From NCBI RefSeq assembly GCF_900143065.1, contig NZ_FRCX01000016.1:43485-107484 (forward strand): a stretch of 64,000 nt of DNA. The letters are read 5' to 3'. How positions within the stretch are numbered: the stretch's first letter is position 1; every line of letters starts with the position of its first letter. Positions 42,013-49,575 of the stretch are shown here, in pieces. This DNA comes from Duganella sacchari. GTDB lineage: Bacteria; Pseudomonadota; Gammaproteobacteria; Burkholderiales; Burkholderiaceae_D. The position numbers were made by a program, and so were the translations under genes. Under the pieces are notes generated by a model that was not told the origin of the DNA, made no database searches, and worked only from the letters and a program-made list of their open reading frames with translations.

Positions 42013-43425
42013 TTAACAGGCCAGCGGCAAAATCATGGTCACGGTCAGGCCGCCGCCTTCGCGGTTGGTGAGGGTGATGCGGCCGCCGTGGGCTTCGGCG
42101 ATCTCGCGCGCGAGGGCCAGTCCCAGGCCGGTGCCGCTGCGCTTGGTGGAGTAGAACGGCACCAGGGCGTTGGTCAGCACGGCGTCGCTCATGCCGGGGC
42201 CGCGATCCAGCACGTCGATGCGTACGCCTTCGTGCAGGCGGCGGACTTCCAGGCTGACGTCTTCGGCGGGCGAACCGGATTCGTGGGCGTTCTTGAGCAG
42301 GTTGAGGAGCGCCTGTTCCAGCTGGGCGGGATCGAAGGCGCACGCCTCGGACGGCGTTTCGCCCAACTGGGCAAAGACCACCTGATCGCGCAGCTGATCG
42401 ATAAACGGCTGCCACTGCTGCAGTTCCGGCCGGGGCGCCGGCAGTTTGGCAAAGCGCGCATAGCCAAGGATGAAGCTCTCCAGATGGCGCGTGCGTTCCT
42501 CGATGGTGGCCAGGATTTGCGGCAGGCGTTCGGTCTGACCGCGCCGCACCAGCTCCGCGCCGGAATGGGCCAGCGAAGTTAACGGCGCCAGTGAATTATT
42601 CAGCTCGTGGCTGATGACGCGGATGACCTTCTTCCACGTCTGCACTTCCTGGCGGCGCAGTTCCATCGTCAGCTGGCGCAGCAACAGCAGCTCGTGTTTG
42701 CGGCCGTTCAGGTTGAAGGTACGGCGGGCCAGGTGGTAGACCTCTTCTTCGTCAATGTCGGCGCCCGCTTCCTTGGTGGTGAACAGGCCATCGCCACCGC
42801 GCGCCAAGGCATCCAGCAATGCCGGCGATGCATGGCTGAGGACTTCGGCCAGCTTGTGGCCCTCCAGCTTGCGGCCTTCGTTGAGCAACTGGCGTGCGGC
42901 GACGTTGGCGTAGACGATAGGGCCGTTTTCGCTGACCAGCAGCATGGCGACCGGCGTGTTCTGCACCATGGTGTCGAGCAGCAGCTCACGCTGGACCAAA
43001 TCAAGCCGCTGCTGGCGCAGCACGTCGCCCAGCGCATTGTGCGCGGCCACCAGGTCGCTGAGCTCATCGTTCTGCGGCCAGTGAAGGCTGAAGGAAAAAT
43101 CACCATCCTTGTAGCTGATGACGGTGCCCGTCAGCGCGCGGAACAGCGACAGCATGCGCTGCAGCTCGGCGCGGATGGTGATGATGGAGATGGGCAGGAC
43201 GCACAGCAGGCAGACCGCCATCACCAGGCCTGGATTTTTGGGAAAGAAGTGGTTCACCGCCAGCGCGATCAGGATGCCGACGGTGAGCAGGGTGCCGATC
43301 AGCGCTGTCCAGCGCGTGAGCAGCGAGAGCCGCAAGCCGCGATGGCGGTGGGCTTCGTCGCTGGCGCGTTGCCGCGCGATGCGTTGGCTGGCCGGCTCGC
43401 GGCCGTCGTCCTGCGGCGCGCTCAT
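42013..43425 (-). CDS. NtrY-like sensor histidine kinase
   Basis: 470 residues. Two membrane segments at about 40-60 and 68-86 with almost no periplasmic loop, a HAMP-like stretch, a PAS domain at about 150-250 (NTPVAMLLVSENGPIVYANV), the H-box ISHELNNSLAPLTSLAHS, and a HATPase domain with ALLNLLKNAHESG, DVLDRGPGMSD and GTGLGLALAREIAEAHGG. It should phosphorylate the adjacent sigma-54-dependent regulator, whose stop overlaps this gene's start by 1 base. The tiny external loop suggests it senses a membrane or cytoplasmic signal, perhaps via the transporter. Confidence 0.92.
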   Translation of the reverse strand: MSAPQDDGREPASQRIARQRASDEAHRHRGLRLSLLTRWTALIGTLLTVGILIALAVNHFFPKNPGLVMAVCLLCVLPISIITIRAELQRMLSLFRALTGTVISYKDGDFSFSLHWPQNDELSDLVAAHNALGDVLRQQRLDLVQRELLLDTMVQNTPVAMLLVSENGPIVYANVAARQLLNEGRKLEGHKLAEVLSHASPALLDALARGGDGLFTTKEAGADIDEEEVYHLARRTFNLNGRKHELLLLRQLTMELRRQEVQTWKKVIRVISHELNNSLAPLTSLAHSGAELVRRGQTERLPQILATIEERTRHLESFILGYARFAKLPAPRPELQQWQPFIDQLRDQVVFAQLGETPSEACAFDPAQLEQALLNLLKNAHESGSPAEDVSLEVRRLHEGVRIDVLDRGPGMSDAVLTNALVPFYSTKRSGTGLGLALAREIAEAHGGRITLTNREGGGLTVTMILPLAC

Positions 43426-44774
43426 TATGGACGAACGATGCCCAGCCGCTCCATGCGGCGATACAGCGCCTGGCGTGACAGGCCAAGTTCCGCCGCTGCC
43501 TGCGCCACCACGCCGCCTGCGCGGCTCAGCGCCAGGCTGATGGCGTCGCGGTCTGGCTCACGGCTGCCATCATCGCTGCTGCTGCCGTTGCCAGGCATGG
43601 CGGCGGGCAGGCCCAGATCGGCGACTTTGATCGCATCGCCCGTTGCCAGCAGGCCTGCACGCATCATCACGTTTTTGAGTTCGCGCACATTGCCGGGCCA
43701 TGGATGCGCCAGCAGCGCTGCCTGCGCATCCGGGTGCAATTGTTTTTCGGGGCCGAGGAAGTGCATGGCCAGCGGCAGGATGTCCATGGGCCTCGCTGCC
43801 AATGGCGGCAGGCGCAGTTCGATCACGTTCAGGCGGTAGAACAGGTCTTCGCGGAAGGTGCCGGCCTTGATCATGGCCGGCAGGTCGGCATTGGTGGCGC
43901 TGACCACGCGCACCTTGACCTGGCGCTCGCGGTTGGAACCGAGGCGTTCGAAACGGCCCGTCTCCAGCACCCGCAGCAGCTTCATTTGGCCGGCCAGCGG
44001 CAGGTTGCCGATTTCGTCGAGGAACAGCGTGCCGCCATCGGCCGCTTCAAACTTGCCTTCGCGTGCCTTGGAGGCGCCGGTGTAGGCGCCCGCATCGGCG
44101 CCAAACAATTCCGCTTCAATCAGTTCGGACGGAATCGCGCCGCAGTTCAGCACCACGAAGGGACCGTTGCGTACCGAGGAATTGGCCTGGATGATTTCCG
44201 CAATGCGTTCCTTGCCGGTGCCATTCGGGCCGGAGATCAGTACCGGCACGTCGGCGCGCGCCACCTGGCAGGCCAGATGGATCACGCGTTCCGTGGCCGG
44301 GTCCTGGAACACCATGCCGCGCAGGTCGTGGCCGCGTTCCAGCTCGCGGCGCTGGCGCATCTCCACCTGCACGCGTTGCTGCAAGGCGCGCTTGGCCTGT
44401 CCCAGCTCGATCAGGTTGTTGACGGTGGCGATCAGCTTGTGATCGTCCCACGGCTTGGCGAGATAGTCGGCGGCGCCGGCCTTGATCAGGTCCACGGCCG
44501 CATTCAGATGGGTCCAGGCGGTGAGCAATATCACCGGCAGGTCCGGATAGCGGTCGCGGATGGCGCCGAACAGGGCCGTGCCTTCCTCGCCCGACGTGGT
44601 GTCGGCCGTGAAGTTCATGTCCTGGATGACCAGGTCCACAGCATGCTGCTCCAGCATGGCCAGTCCGGCTTCGGGCGAAGCGGCGCACAGCGCCTCGATG
44701 TCGTGCAGTGAAAACAGCACTTCGAGGGCCACGCTCACGGCGGCGTTGTCGTCGATAATCAGTACGGTAGGCAT
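43425..44774 (-). CDS. Sigma-54-dependent response regulator (enhancer-binding activator)
   Basis: 449 residues from ATG 44774; frames further upstream run out of the family. Receiver domain at about 1-120 with acceptor Asp52 (LVIQDMNFT) and the Lys in LAKPWDD, AAA+ domain at about 155-380 with Walker A GPNGTGKE (182-189), the sigma-54 contact loop as GAYTGA (229-234, Tyr in place of the usual Phe), LFLDEIGNLPL, and a Fis-type helix-turn-helix at the C terminus (VAQAAAELGLSRQALYRRME). It follows the permease by 41 bases. Its likely targets are the GCGGACA arrays upstream of the adaptor gene and of the tldD operon; that link is inferred. Confidence 0.94.
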   Translation of the reverse strand: MPTVLIIDDNAAVSVALEVLFSLHDIEALCAASPEAGLAMLEQHAVDLVIQDMNFTADTTSGEEGTALFGAIRDRYPDLPVILLTAWTHLNAAVDLIKAGAADYLAKPWDDHKLIATVNNLIELGQAKRALQQRVQVEMRQRRELERGHDLRGMVFQDPATERVIHLACQVARADVPVLISGPNGTGKERIAEIIQANSSVRNGPFVVLNCGAIPSELIEAELFGADAGAYTGASKAREGKFEAADGGTLFLDEIGNLPLAGQMKLLRVLETGRFERLGSNRERQVKVRVVSATNADLPAMIKAGTFREDLFYRLNVIELRLPPLAARPMDILPLAMHFLGPEKQLHPDAQAALLAHPWPGNVRELKNVMMRAGLLATGDAIKVADLGLPAAMPGNGSSSDDGSREPDRDAISLALSRAGGVVAQAAAELGLSRQALYRRMERLGIVRP

Positions 44775-44815
44775 GCCGCAAGCATAACATTGTCGCGGCA
44801 TGCCGGGGACTGTCA

Positions 44816-46051
44816 TCATGCACTGCGGGTGGCGGTGGCCGGCGAGATGCTGGCGGCACGCCACGCCGGACCGTAGACGGCGAGCACGCCCAGCGCCCAG
44901 AAGATGACGGCGCCGCTCAGCAGATAACCGGCCGGCAGGCGTGGCATCTCCAGCTGGCTGACCAGCAGCTGGTTCAGGCCCAGTGCGATCATCACGCCGG
45001 CCGCGACGCCGGTGCTGGTGATCATGAAGTTCTCGGTCAGGAAGTAGCGCAGGATATCGACCCGGCGCGCACCCAGTGCACGGCGTACGCCGATCTGCTT
45101 GCGGCGCTGCGTGACCCACAGGCTGGCCATGCCGACGATGCCGCTGGCGGTGATCAGCAACAGCAGCACGCTGACCGTTACCAGCATCCATGCCAGTGCC
45201 TTGTCGGCGCGATAGCGGTCGGTGCGGAACTCGTCAAAGGTCTTGGTGCGGACCACCACTGCCGATGGCGAGGCAGCGCGTACGGCGGCTTCAGCTTCCT
45301 TCATCACGCGGTCACGCTGGCCTGGTTCGGCGCGCAGCGTGTAGCCATAGCCTTCGTTGCCGGTCAGGCGGGCCGGGACGATGGCGGAGTACTCACCGGC
45401 GTCGCCGATCTGTGCACCTGGCGTCTGCAGTCTCTCGACCACGCCGATCACTTGCGCGGAGCGGGCTTTTTCGCCCGTGCCGAAGTACACCGTCTTGCCA
45501 ACGTAGCTGCTCTGGCCTGGCCACATTTTCTCGGCCAGCGGACGCGCCAGCAGCACGACCTTGGGAAAATCGTCGCTGGTGTTCTGGTCAATTTCCGGAA
45601 CTTCGTTTGGATAGAAGTCGCGGCCTTCGACCAGCCGCAGCCCCCAGGGTTTAATCAGCGAGTCGGCGACGGTGTAAAGACTGGCCTGCGCAGTACTGCG
45701 GGCCTGTTTGCGGTCGATGGCCAGACCCGTGTAATTACCGGAGCGCGACAGCGGCATCTGGCTGGTCAGCGCTACCGCCGTCACACCAGAGACGGAGCGC
45801 ATGGCGGCCGTATCGGTGCGCTGGGACGCCAGCTGTTCTTCGTGGCCGCCTTGTTTCAAATGGCGGACGTACAGCGCAAACACGTCTGCTTCACTTTCGA
45901 CGCCGCTGGCGCGGGCCGATACGGCCTGGCGTACCTGCACGATGTGCAGGGCATTGGCCAGGATGCCGAGACTGAGGGCGACCTGCACAGCCACCAGCAC
46001 CGGGCCGGTTTTATTGCGCAGCAGCGCGGACAGGATAGGGCGGATTTCCAT
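44816..46051 (-). CDS. MacB-like ABC transporter permease (second)
   Basis: 411 residues. One membrane helix near the N terminus (PVLVAVQVALSLGILANAL), a periplasmic MacB-type domain at about 40-275, then three helices with the FtsX signature VTQRRKQIGVRRALGARRVD. Mechanotransmission-type transporters of this class do not move substrate through the membrane but drive extrusion from the periplasm. It differs from the adjacent permease at 46064, so the complex is presumably a heterodimer sharing one ATPase. Confidence 0.9.
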   Translation of the reverse strand: MEIRPILSALLRNKTGPVLVAVQVALSLGILANALHIVQVRQAVSARASGVESEADVFALYVRHLKQGGHEEQLASQRTDTAAMRSVSGVTAVALTSQMPLSRSGNYTGLAIDRKQARSTAQASLYTVADSLIKPWGLRLVEGRDFYPNEVPEIDQNTSDDFPKVVLLARPLAEKMWPGQSSYVGKTVYFGTGEKARSAQVIGVVERLQTPGAQIGDAGEYSAIVPARLTGNEGYGYTLRAEPGQRDRVMKEAEAAVRAASPSAVVVRTKTFDEFRTDRYRADKALAWMLVTVSVLLLLITASGIVGMASLWVTQRRKQIGVRRALGARRVDILRYFLTENFMITSTGVAAGVMIALGLNQLLVSQLEMPRLPAGYLLSGAVIFWALGVLAVYGPAWRAASISPATATRSA

Positions 46052-46063
46052 AATGGCGCTCGC

Positions 46064-47380
46064 TTATTGAGATTTGAGTTGGATTGCCGGCGTCACCTGG
46101 CAGGCACGCCAGGTTGGCAGCAGGCCAGCCAGTACCGCCGACATCACGGCCATGGCGAAGGTGGTGATCAGCATGACCCAGTCCATATGCGCCACCAGCG
46201 TCAGCGCCTTGGACTGCATGGCGATCAGGGCCAGCGCGCCGAAGGCCAGCAGCAGGCCCAGTACGCCGCCGACCAAGCCTACCACGGTGGTCTCGATCAG
46301 GAACTGGGTGAAGATTTCACGGCGCGAGGCGCCCAGCGCGCGGCGGATGCCGACTTCCGGTGCGCGCACCGAAAACTTCGCCAGCAGCAGTCCGATGGTG
46401 TTCACCAGGCACAGGACCAGGAAACCGAAGGCCAGCCAGGCCGACAGCTTGTTGTCGTTGCCGACCACCTTCATGTAGTCCAGCCATTCGCGCACGTCAT
46501 ACAGCATATTCGGCGCGGCGCGTTTCAGGCGGCCCAGCTTGCGCTGTTCAATCGCATAGCTGTCCAGGAAGCTTTGCAGTTCGGCGCGGTCCGAGGCGCT
46601 GCGGGTTTCGATCCACGACTGGATCCAGGTGCATTCGGAATCGAGGAAGGCCTGGTAGCCTGGAGCCACGTCTTCGTAGCAGCTGGTGCTGCCGTTGCGC
46701 TGCATCTCGTGACGGATGGCGCTGGTGAAGGGGATGAACATTTCATCTTCTTCGGAAAAAGCGCCGTCGTTGCTGCCGATGACGCGATGGAAGCGCGGCA
46801 CCACGGTCCAGGTATCGAGCACGCCGACGATCTGGTACTGGAAGCCGCCAGCCAGCATGCGTTTGCCGACCGGATCGGCGTCGCCATACAGTTTCTCCGC
46901 CAGTTGACGGCTCAACACGATGACGTCGGCGCCGCTCTTGTCGTCGGCGGGACTCCAGCCCTGGCCATGCAGGAAGGGCGAGTCGAACATATTGAAGAAA
47001 TCACCGGTGGTGGCCAGGCCGCGCGCGGTGAAGGCGCCGATGTCCTTGCGGTCAGGTTCAATCGGCAGGCCGACGCCAAAGATGGCGGTGCGGCGTTCGC
47101 CGACTTTGCTGTTGAGCAGATTGACGGCGTCGCGGTAGCTCATCTGGCGGTCATTTGGTTCGTCGCCGGGCTTGTAGTTCTCTGGCTGGCCGTTGTCCAC
47201 CAGCGGCACGAACAGGCGTGAACTCTTGTTGGGAATCGGATCGCCGGACATCACGTGCAAGATGGTCAGGGTGGCGATGCTGGCTGCCACGCCGATGGCC
47301 AGTGTCAGCACCATGAGTGCGGTCAGCGCCGGGTTGCGGCGCAGGCTGCGCACACCCAGCAGGAAATAGTATTGGAACAT
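46064..47380 (-). CDS. MacB-like ABC transporter permease (first)
   Basis: 438 residues from ATG 47380 (AAGGAGCGCAGC upstream); a longer frame to 47446 overlaps the ATPase gene and is rejected. N-terminal helix (ALTALMVLTLAIGVAASIAT), periplasmic domain with ARGLATTGDFFNMFDSPFLH and VIVLSRQLAEKLYGDADPVG, then three C-terminal helices with FSVRAPEVGIRRALGASRRE. The same MacB-type topology as its neighbour; the two genes are 12 bases apart. Confidence 0.9.
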   Translation of the reverse strand: MFQYYFLLGVRSLRRNPALTALMVLTLAIGVAASIATLTILHVMSGDPIPNKSSRLFVPLVDNGQPENYKPGDEPNDRQMSYRDAVNLLNSKVGERRTAIFGVGLPIEPDRKDIGAFTARGLATTGDFFNMFDSPFLHGQGWSPADDKSGADVIVLSRQLAEKLYGDADPVGKRMLAGGFQYQIVGVLDTWTVVPRFHRVIGSNDGAFSEEDEMFIPFTSAIRHEMQRNGSTSCYEDVAPGYQAFLDSECTWIQSWIETRSASDRAELQSFLDSYAIEQRKLGRLKRAAPNMLYDVREWLDYMKVVGNDNKLSAWLAFGFLVLCLVNTIGLLLAKFSVRAPEVGIRRALGASRREIFTQFLIETTVVGLVGGVLGLLLAFGALALIAMQSKALTLVAHMDWVMLITTFAMAVMSAVLAGLLPTWRACQVTPAIQLKSQ

Positions 47381-47390
47381 GCTGCGCTCC

Positions 47391-48089
47391 TTAGGCGACG
47401 TTGGACAGCGACGGCGATTTGCGCACCAGGTCGGACACCTGGCCATCGATGATATGGACGTTGCGCTGCGTGCGCACGGCCAGTTCAGGATCGTGGGTCA
47501 CCATCAGGATGGTGGTGCCGGCGGCGTTGATTTCTTCCAGCAGCTCCATCACGCCGCGCGCCATTTGCGTATCCAGGTTGCCGGTCGGTTCGTCGGCCAG
47601 CAGCAGCTTGGGCGAGCCGGCCAGTGCGCGGGCGATTGCCACGCGCTGCTGCTGGCCGCCGGACAGTTCAGCCGGATAGTGCTTCATGCGCGATGCCAGG
47701 CCGACCTTGGACAGTGCATCTTCAATACGCTCCTTGCGTTCTGCCGCATTGAAGCCGCGGTAGCGCAGCGGCACGTCGACGTTATCGAACAACGACAGGT
47801 CGGGAATCAGGTTGAAGCCCTGGAAGATGAAGCCCAGCTTTTCATTGCGCAGGCGTGAACGGGCGTTGTCGTCCATGCCTTTGACGTTGATGCCGTCCAG
47901 GATGTATTCGCCGTCGGTGAATTCTTCCAGCAGGCCGGCGATGTTGAGAAAGCTGGTTTTGCCTGAACCGGAAGGACCGGTGACGGTGACGAATTCGCCT
48001 TGTTTGACATCGATCTCGAAACCGCGCAGCGCGTGGGTTTCGATCATGTGAGTACGATAGACTTTGCTCAGGTTTTTCATGCGCAGCAT
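47391..48089 (-). CDS. ABC transporter ATPase, MacB/LolD type
   Basis: 232 residues from ATG 48089. Walker A GPSGSGKT, signature LSGGQQQRVAIARAL, Walker B KLLLADEPTGNLD and the H-loop VTHDPEL are all intact, and the N terminus (KNLSKVYRTHMIETHALRGF) is that of LolD/MacB-type ATPases that energise FtsX-fold permeases. It ends 10 bases before the first permease and begins 22 bases after the adaptor. ATG 48080 is an alternative start. Confidence 0.95.
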   Translation of the reverse strand: MLRMKNLSKVYRTHMIETHALRGFEIDVKQGEFVTVTGPSGSGKTSFLNIAGLLEEFTDGEYILDGINVKGMDDNARSRLRNEKLGFIFQGFNLIPDLSLFDNVDVPLRYRGFNAAERKERIEDALSKVGLASRMKHYPAELSGGQQQRVAIARALAGSPKLLLADEPTGNLDTQMARGVMELLEEINAAGTTILMVTHDPELAVRTQRNVHIIDGQVSDLVRKSPSLSNVA

Positions 48090-48111
48090 GGAGGGCCTCT
48101 TGGGTAAAGTG

Positions 48112-49380
48112 TTATTGGTTGATCGAGACGCGTTCGGCGTTCTCAAAGGTTTCGGTACCGGCTATGACAATCTTGTCGCCTTGTTTCAGTCCGCCGAGAA
48201 TTTCCACGGCGGAGACGCTGGTGGCGCCCAGCTTGATCGGCGTGCGGATGGCGATGCCGTCGCGGACCACGTAGGCATAACGGCCGCCTTCGGATTCCAC
48301 GAACGGGCCACGCGACACCATCAGCGTGTTGGGTTTTTCGTCGATCAGCAGGCGCGAGGTCACGCGCTGGTTCTGGCGCAGGCCCGCCGGCTGTTCGCCA
48401 TTGAAGCGCACGCGCGCCAGCACCTGGTTCTTTACCACTTCCGGCGACAGCGCGGACAGCTTGCCAGTAGTGGTGCCGGTGCCGTAGTTGACTTCCGCAT
48501 TCATGCCCAGGCCGATGTCGGAGACGTAGGTTTCCGGCACTTCCAGTTCCACCTCAAGGCGTGACAGGTCGACCAGCGTCATGAGCGGCGTGTTGGCGGG
48601 CACCACGCTGCGGTTGGTCACGGACAGCGTACCGATGAAGCCATCGACCGGCGCGCGCACCGTCAGTTCATCGACGCGGCGCTGGGCGTTGGACAGGGTG
48701 CTGCGCTGCTGGTCCAGCTGCTTGATCTTGGATTCCAGCTCCAGTGCGACGTTATCGTTTTCCAGCGTGGCCGCTTCCTTGGCGTGGTGGGCGCGGATAA
48801 CGGCGGAGTTCACGGCATCCTTGGCCTTCTGGTATTCGATCTTGGCGACCGCGCCTTCATTGGCCACTGCGTCATAGCGCTCCAGCGTGCGCTGGGCGGA
48901 GACGCGTTCGATTTCGGCGGTGTCGGAGTCGCGCTCGGCCAGCAGTTTCTGTTTGCGCGCCAGGATGCGCTGACGGGCCACATCAGCTTCAATCTGCGCA
49001 TAGGCGGCTTGCTCTTTCTTGAGCGCGTCGGTCAGGTCCGGCGATTCCAGTACGGCCAGCACATCGCCTTTTTTGACGGTGTCGCCCGCGTGGACTTTCA
49101 GTTCGACCGTGGCCAGCGAAGGTGCGTACAGGGTGGGGCTGACGGCGGCGACGATGCGGCCATTGACGGCGGCGTCGCGGATCAGCGTGCCGCGACCCAC
49201 TTCAGCGATGCGCAGGCGTGTAGCGTTGACGGAATGGTCGCTGCTGCGCCAGGTGCGCAGGACCGACCAGCCGCCGGCCAGTACGGCCACGGCGATGGCG
49301 GCGATGATGAGGCGGCGTTTGGTGGCCTGGCCCTTGGGCGCGGCCATGACGGCGTCTTGGTTGGAGGTGTCGCGTATCAT
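48112..49380 (-). CDS. HlyD/MacA-type periplasmic adaptor subunit
   Basis: 422 residues. A single membrane anchor at about 24-44 (LIIAAIAVAVLAGGWSVL), a biotinyl-lipoyl-like half (ATVELKVHAGDTVKKGDVLA), a long coiled-coil hairpin at about 110-215, the second lipoyl half (ELTVRAPVDGFIGTLSVTNR) and the beta-barrel/membrane-proximal domains. It would join the ABC complex to an outer-membrane channel; no TolC-type gene is nearby. It is the first gene of the operon, 36 bases downstream of a sigma-54 promoter. The Shine-Dalgarno site is weak; ATG 49347 is a possible shorter start. Confidence 0.92.
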   Translation of the reverse strand: MIRDTSNQDAVMAAPKGQATKRRLIIAAIAVAVLAGGWSVLRTWRSSDHSVNATRLRIAEVGRGTLIRDAAVNGRIVAAVSPTLYAPSLATVELKVHAGDTVKKGDVLAVLESPDLTDALKKEQAAYAQIEADVARQRILARKQKLLAERDSDTAEIERVSAQRTLERYDAVANEGAVAKIEYQKAKDAVNSAVIRAHHAKEAATLENDNVALELESKIKQLDQQRSTLSNAQRRVDELTVRAPVDGFIGTLSVTNRSVVPANTPLMTLVDLSRLEVELEVPETYVSDIGLGMNAEVNYGTGTTTGKLSALSPEVVKNQVLARVRFNGEQPAGLRQNQRVTSRLLIDEKPNTLMVSRGPFVESEGGRYAYVVRDGIAIRTPIKLGATSVSAVEILGGLKQGDKIVIAGTETFENAERVSINQ

Positions 49381-49383
49381 AGT

Positions 49384-49409
49384 TTGCTCGTTTGTGAGTA
49401 GACGAGCAA
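49384..49409. repeat. Inverted repeat in the adaptor gene leader
   Basis: TTGCTCG (49384-49390) and CGAGCAA (49403-49409) form 7-base arms around 12 bases, lying between the sigma-54 -12 element and the ATG at 49380, that is at or just after the expected transcription start. It could be an operator or a leader hairpin covering the ribosome site. Confidence 0.45.
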
Positions 49410-49415
49410 CGTTTA

Positions 49416-49431
49416 TGCGAAAAGCGTGCCA
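49416..49431 (-). promoter_or_regulatory. Sigma-54 promoter of the efflux/two-component operon
   Basis: Read on the minus strand, TGGCACGCTTTTCGCA has a perfect -24 TGGCACG and a -12 TCGCA (consensus TTGCA) with GG and GC 12 bases apart. The expected start lies near 49404, about 24 bases before the ATG at 49380. The operon's own activator is a sigma-54 enhancer-binding protein, so autoregulation is likely. Confidence 0.7.
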
Positions 49432-49470
49432 GATTGTAAGTGTTTGATTTTATTGTTGTTCCTGCGCCGA

Positions 49471-49512
49471 TGTCCGCTGTCCGCAACGTCCGCGTTGTCC
49501 GCGTCCGTCCGC
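49471..49512 (-). promoter_or_regulatory. Array of GCGGAC(A/G) direct repeats (putative activator-binding sites)
   Basis: On the plus strand TGTCCGC lies at 49471, 49478 and 49496, and CGTCCGC at 49487 and 49506; read toward the efflux operon these are GCGGACA or GCGGACG. Spacings are 7, 9, 9 and 10 bases. The array begins 40 bases upstream of the sigma-54 promoter. Motif and orientation match the 18151-18210 array. The divergent MutS-like gene lies on the other side. Confidence 0.7.
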
Positions 49513-49575
49513 CTGGACTTGAAAATCTGGCAAGTGTACGCATCTGCCGGGCTGTCGCCATTGTTCGAGTTCTTC

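Noticed and set aside
44774..45191. Upstream extension of the sigma-54 regulator gene to 45191
   Set aside because: The added residues overlap the permease gene, resemble no receiver-domain protein and the natural start MPTVLIIDDN is at 44774.
49527..49541. Sigma-54-like element TGGCAAGTGTACGCA facing the MutS-like gene
   Set aside because: GG and GC are 11 bases apart, not 12, which sigma-54 tolerates poorly.
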